Positions 63,013 to 64,000 of a stretch of DNA of 64,000 nucleotides are shown one piece after another; the stretch's first letter is position 1; the number at the start of each line of letters is the position of its first letter. The stretch is from Persicobacter psychrovividus. GTDB taxonomy: Bacteria > Bacteroidota > Bacteroidia > Cytophagales > Cyclobacteriaceae. The notes under the pieces are model-generated. The model did no database searches and was not told the origin of the DNA. It was given only the letters and a program-made list of their open reading frames with translations. The stretch covers positions 186,001-250,000 of the forward strand of contig NZ_AP025293.1 of the NCBI RefSeq assembly GCF_036492425.1, read 5' to 3'. The position numbers and the translations under genes were made by a program.

Positions 63013-63873
63013 TCAGGCTGTTTCCTTCTTCCCTTGAAAGCAGTTGATCACCTGCTTCAGTTCAGCTTCAGAAGTACAATAGAGCAACCCTCTATCAGGG
63101 ATATGCTGGGCATTGACTTTCAGTTGCTGTAATTTCTGCCTAACGGCTGGCCGATACTGCACACAGAACTGATTCCCCGTGCGGAAACAGATCATCTCCT
63201 TTTTGGGAAACAACGACCGCCAGTTGGGCATGGGTTGCTTTAGCGACATCCAGGCATCTCCTTCCTGTAAAACAAATGCCTGTGGATCGTTTGCCATGTC
63301 CCAACGCAAAGCAGCCGTTTCCATCCAGTTTTTGAGCATTTCTTTAGCCAACAGCACCAACACCTCAAAACGGCTATTCTGCTCCTTTTCACTATCCGTT
63401 GAATGGTGGTTCATCTCCCTGATCAGCTGATTAAGGTGCATCACGCCATTTTGGGAAAATTCAGATTTGTACCATTTATCATGGGCATCGGCAATTCCTC
63501 GGTCGAAATAATCAATCCCACTCAATTTTTTAAACACCCCATTATAAATCGCATGGCACTTTTCAGCACCATAGGCTTTGGCTTTCAGCAAGCTCCCCCC
63601 TTTGTATTGCCACAACATCACGCAGCTGCAGGCCAAATCCTTGTCCTGATGGTGGTCGAAATCATTGGTGTCGGGGTCAAAGGTTCCCCCGACATCTATC
63701 GTCCATACTGCATTTGATTTATTTTTCACTGCTGAAATACGGTCAGCATCGCGTGTCCTGACAATCTTTGTCTGATACTGAAACGCTTCGGCATACAGCA
63801 GGCCAATGGCGGTAGCAAAAATTTCGTCGGCATGAAAATGTCCGTCATGGGTAATTAGTGTAATCGTCTTCAA
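63013..63873 (-). CDS. MYG1-family (UPF0160) metal-dependent hydrolase
   Basis: The family opening TITLITHDGHFHADEIF (His12, His14, Asp16 of a DHH-like metal site), then VWTIDVGGTFDP and FDHHQDKD, is clear. The frame lacks any ATG near the start. The TTG at 63873, preceded by AAAGGA, places the first residues where MYG1 proteins begin, giving 286 residues; another TTG at 63945 would add an extra 24 with no ribosome site. MYG1 proteins are DHH-type nucleases; the eukaryotic one is a 3'-5' RNA exonuclease. The bacterial role is poorly known. Confidence 0.88.
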   Translation of the reverse strand: MKTITLITHDGHFHADEIFATAIGLLYAEAFQYQTKIVRTRDADRISAVKNKSNAVWTIDVGGTFDPDTNDFDHHQDKDLACSCVMLWQYKGGSLLKAKAYGAEKCHAIYNGVFKKLSGIDYFDRGIADAHDKWYKSEFSQNGVMHLNQLIREMNHHSTDSEKEQNSRFEVLVLLAKEMLKNWMETAALRWDMANDPQAFVLQEGDAWMSLKQPMPNWRSLFPKKEMICFRTGNQFCVQYRPAVRQKLQQLKVNAQHIPDRGLLYCTSEAELKQVINCFQGKKETA

Positions 63874-63961
63874 AGTTCCTTTCGTTTGGTAGTTGATATA
63901 GAAGCTGAAACAAAGGTGAACACTCAAAAGGAAAAGGAAGTGCAATGACAGATTTCACGAA

Positions 63962-63993
63962 AAAAACCACTGAAAATAAATTCAGTGGTTTTT
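63962..63993. terminator. Bidirectional terminator at the right edge
   Basis: AAAAACCACTGAA (63962-63974) and TTCAGTGGTTTTT (63981-63993) form a perfect 13-bp stem with A and T runs in the stem ends. It probably serves a gene beyond the window. Confidence 0.85.
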
Positions 63994-64000
63994 CAATACT

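Overview
The window is from a Bacteroidota chromosome. It has two SusC/SusD pairs, three proteins with type IX secretion (T9SS) C-terminal sorting domains, the N-terminus of a hybrid two-component (HTCS) sensor, Cys-lipobox glycan enzymes and a 7TM-type AraC regulator. The mix of glycan scavenging with a complete Rnf complex and a pyruvate:ferredoxin oxidoreductase suggests a marine, facultatively anaerobic member of the Cytophagales. That lineage is inference; no rRNA or tRNA gene is visible.

1-10.5 kb: a galactan polysaccharide-utilisation locus on the minus strand, read GH53 endo-galactanase, GH2 beta-galactosidase, SusC, SusD, SusE/F-like lipoprotein, followed by an HTCS gene cut by the left edge. 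11-22.3 kb: a PAP2 phosphatase, a 2119-residue propeller/IPT/T9SS protein, and divergently a GH97 glucosidase-type lipoprotein plus a Cys-type sulfatase.

22.4-26.3 kb: an AT-rich island of small minus-strand genes (VanW, LRR, hypotheticals), with a HAD-hydrolase remnant, a gene with an in-frame amber, a nested inverted repeat and an imperfect 45-bp direct repeat. 26.3-34.7 kb: an AraC-type regulator and a second SusC/SusD locus whose third gene is an IPT/T9SS protein; no glycosidase is attached. 35.6-44.7 kb: katG, a 920-residue T9SS protein, a GNAT acetyltransferase, hypotheticals, and a complete 1495-bp insertion sequence with a 9-bp target duplication that splits a secreted SH3-like gene which can be reconstructed exactly.

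45.1-57.2 kb: an energy-conservation cluster on the minus strand: a very large PFOR (1629 residues), rnfC, rnfD, rnfG, rnfE, rnfA, a small Cys-rich membrane protein resembling NqrM, a plant-type ferredoxin-NADP reductase, and rnfB. Pyruvate oxidation would reduce ferredoxin, and Rnf (ion pumping, NADH) and the FNR-like enzyme (NADPH) would draw on it. The spacers here and just beyond hold a family of short perfect palindromes not seen in the first 45 kb.

58.3-64 kb: a tightly packed minus-strand operon of HNH protein, coiled-coil protein, DUF4407 membrane protein and a decayed L,D-transpeptidase-like lipoprotein gene (one nonsense codon, one frameshift), then an exported esterase, a small hypothetical gene and a MYG1-family gene. 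The best candidates for something undescribed are the HNH/coiled-coil/DUF4407 operon, the PFOR-Rnf-FNR cluster with its NqrM-like protein and oversized PFOR, and the giant propeller protein.
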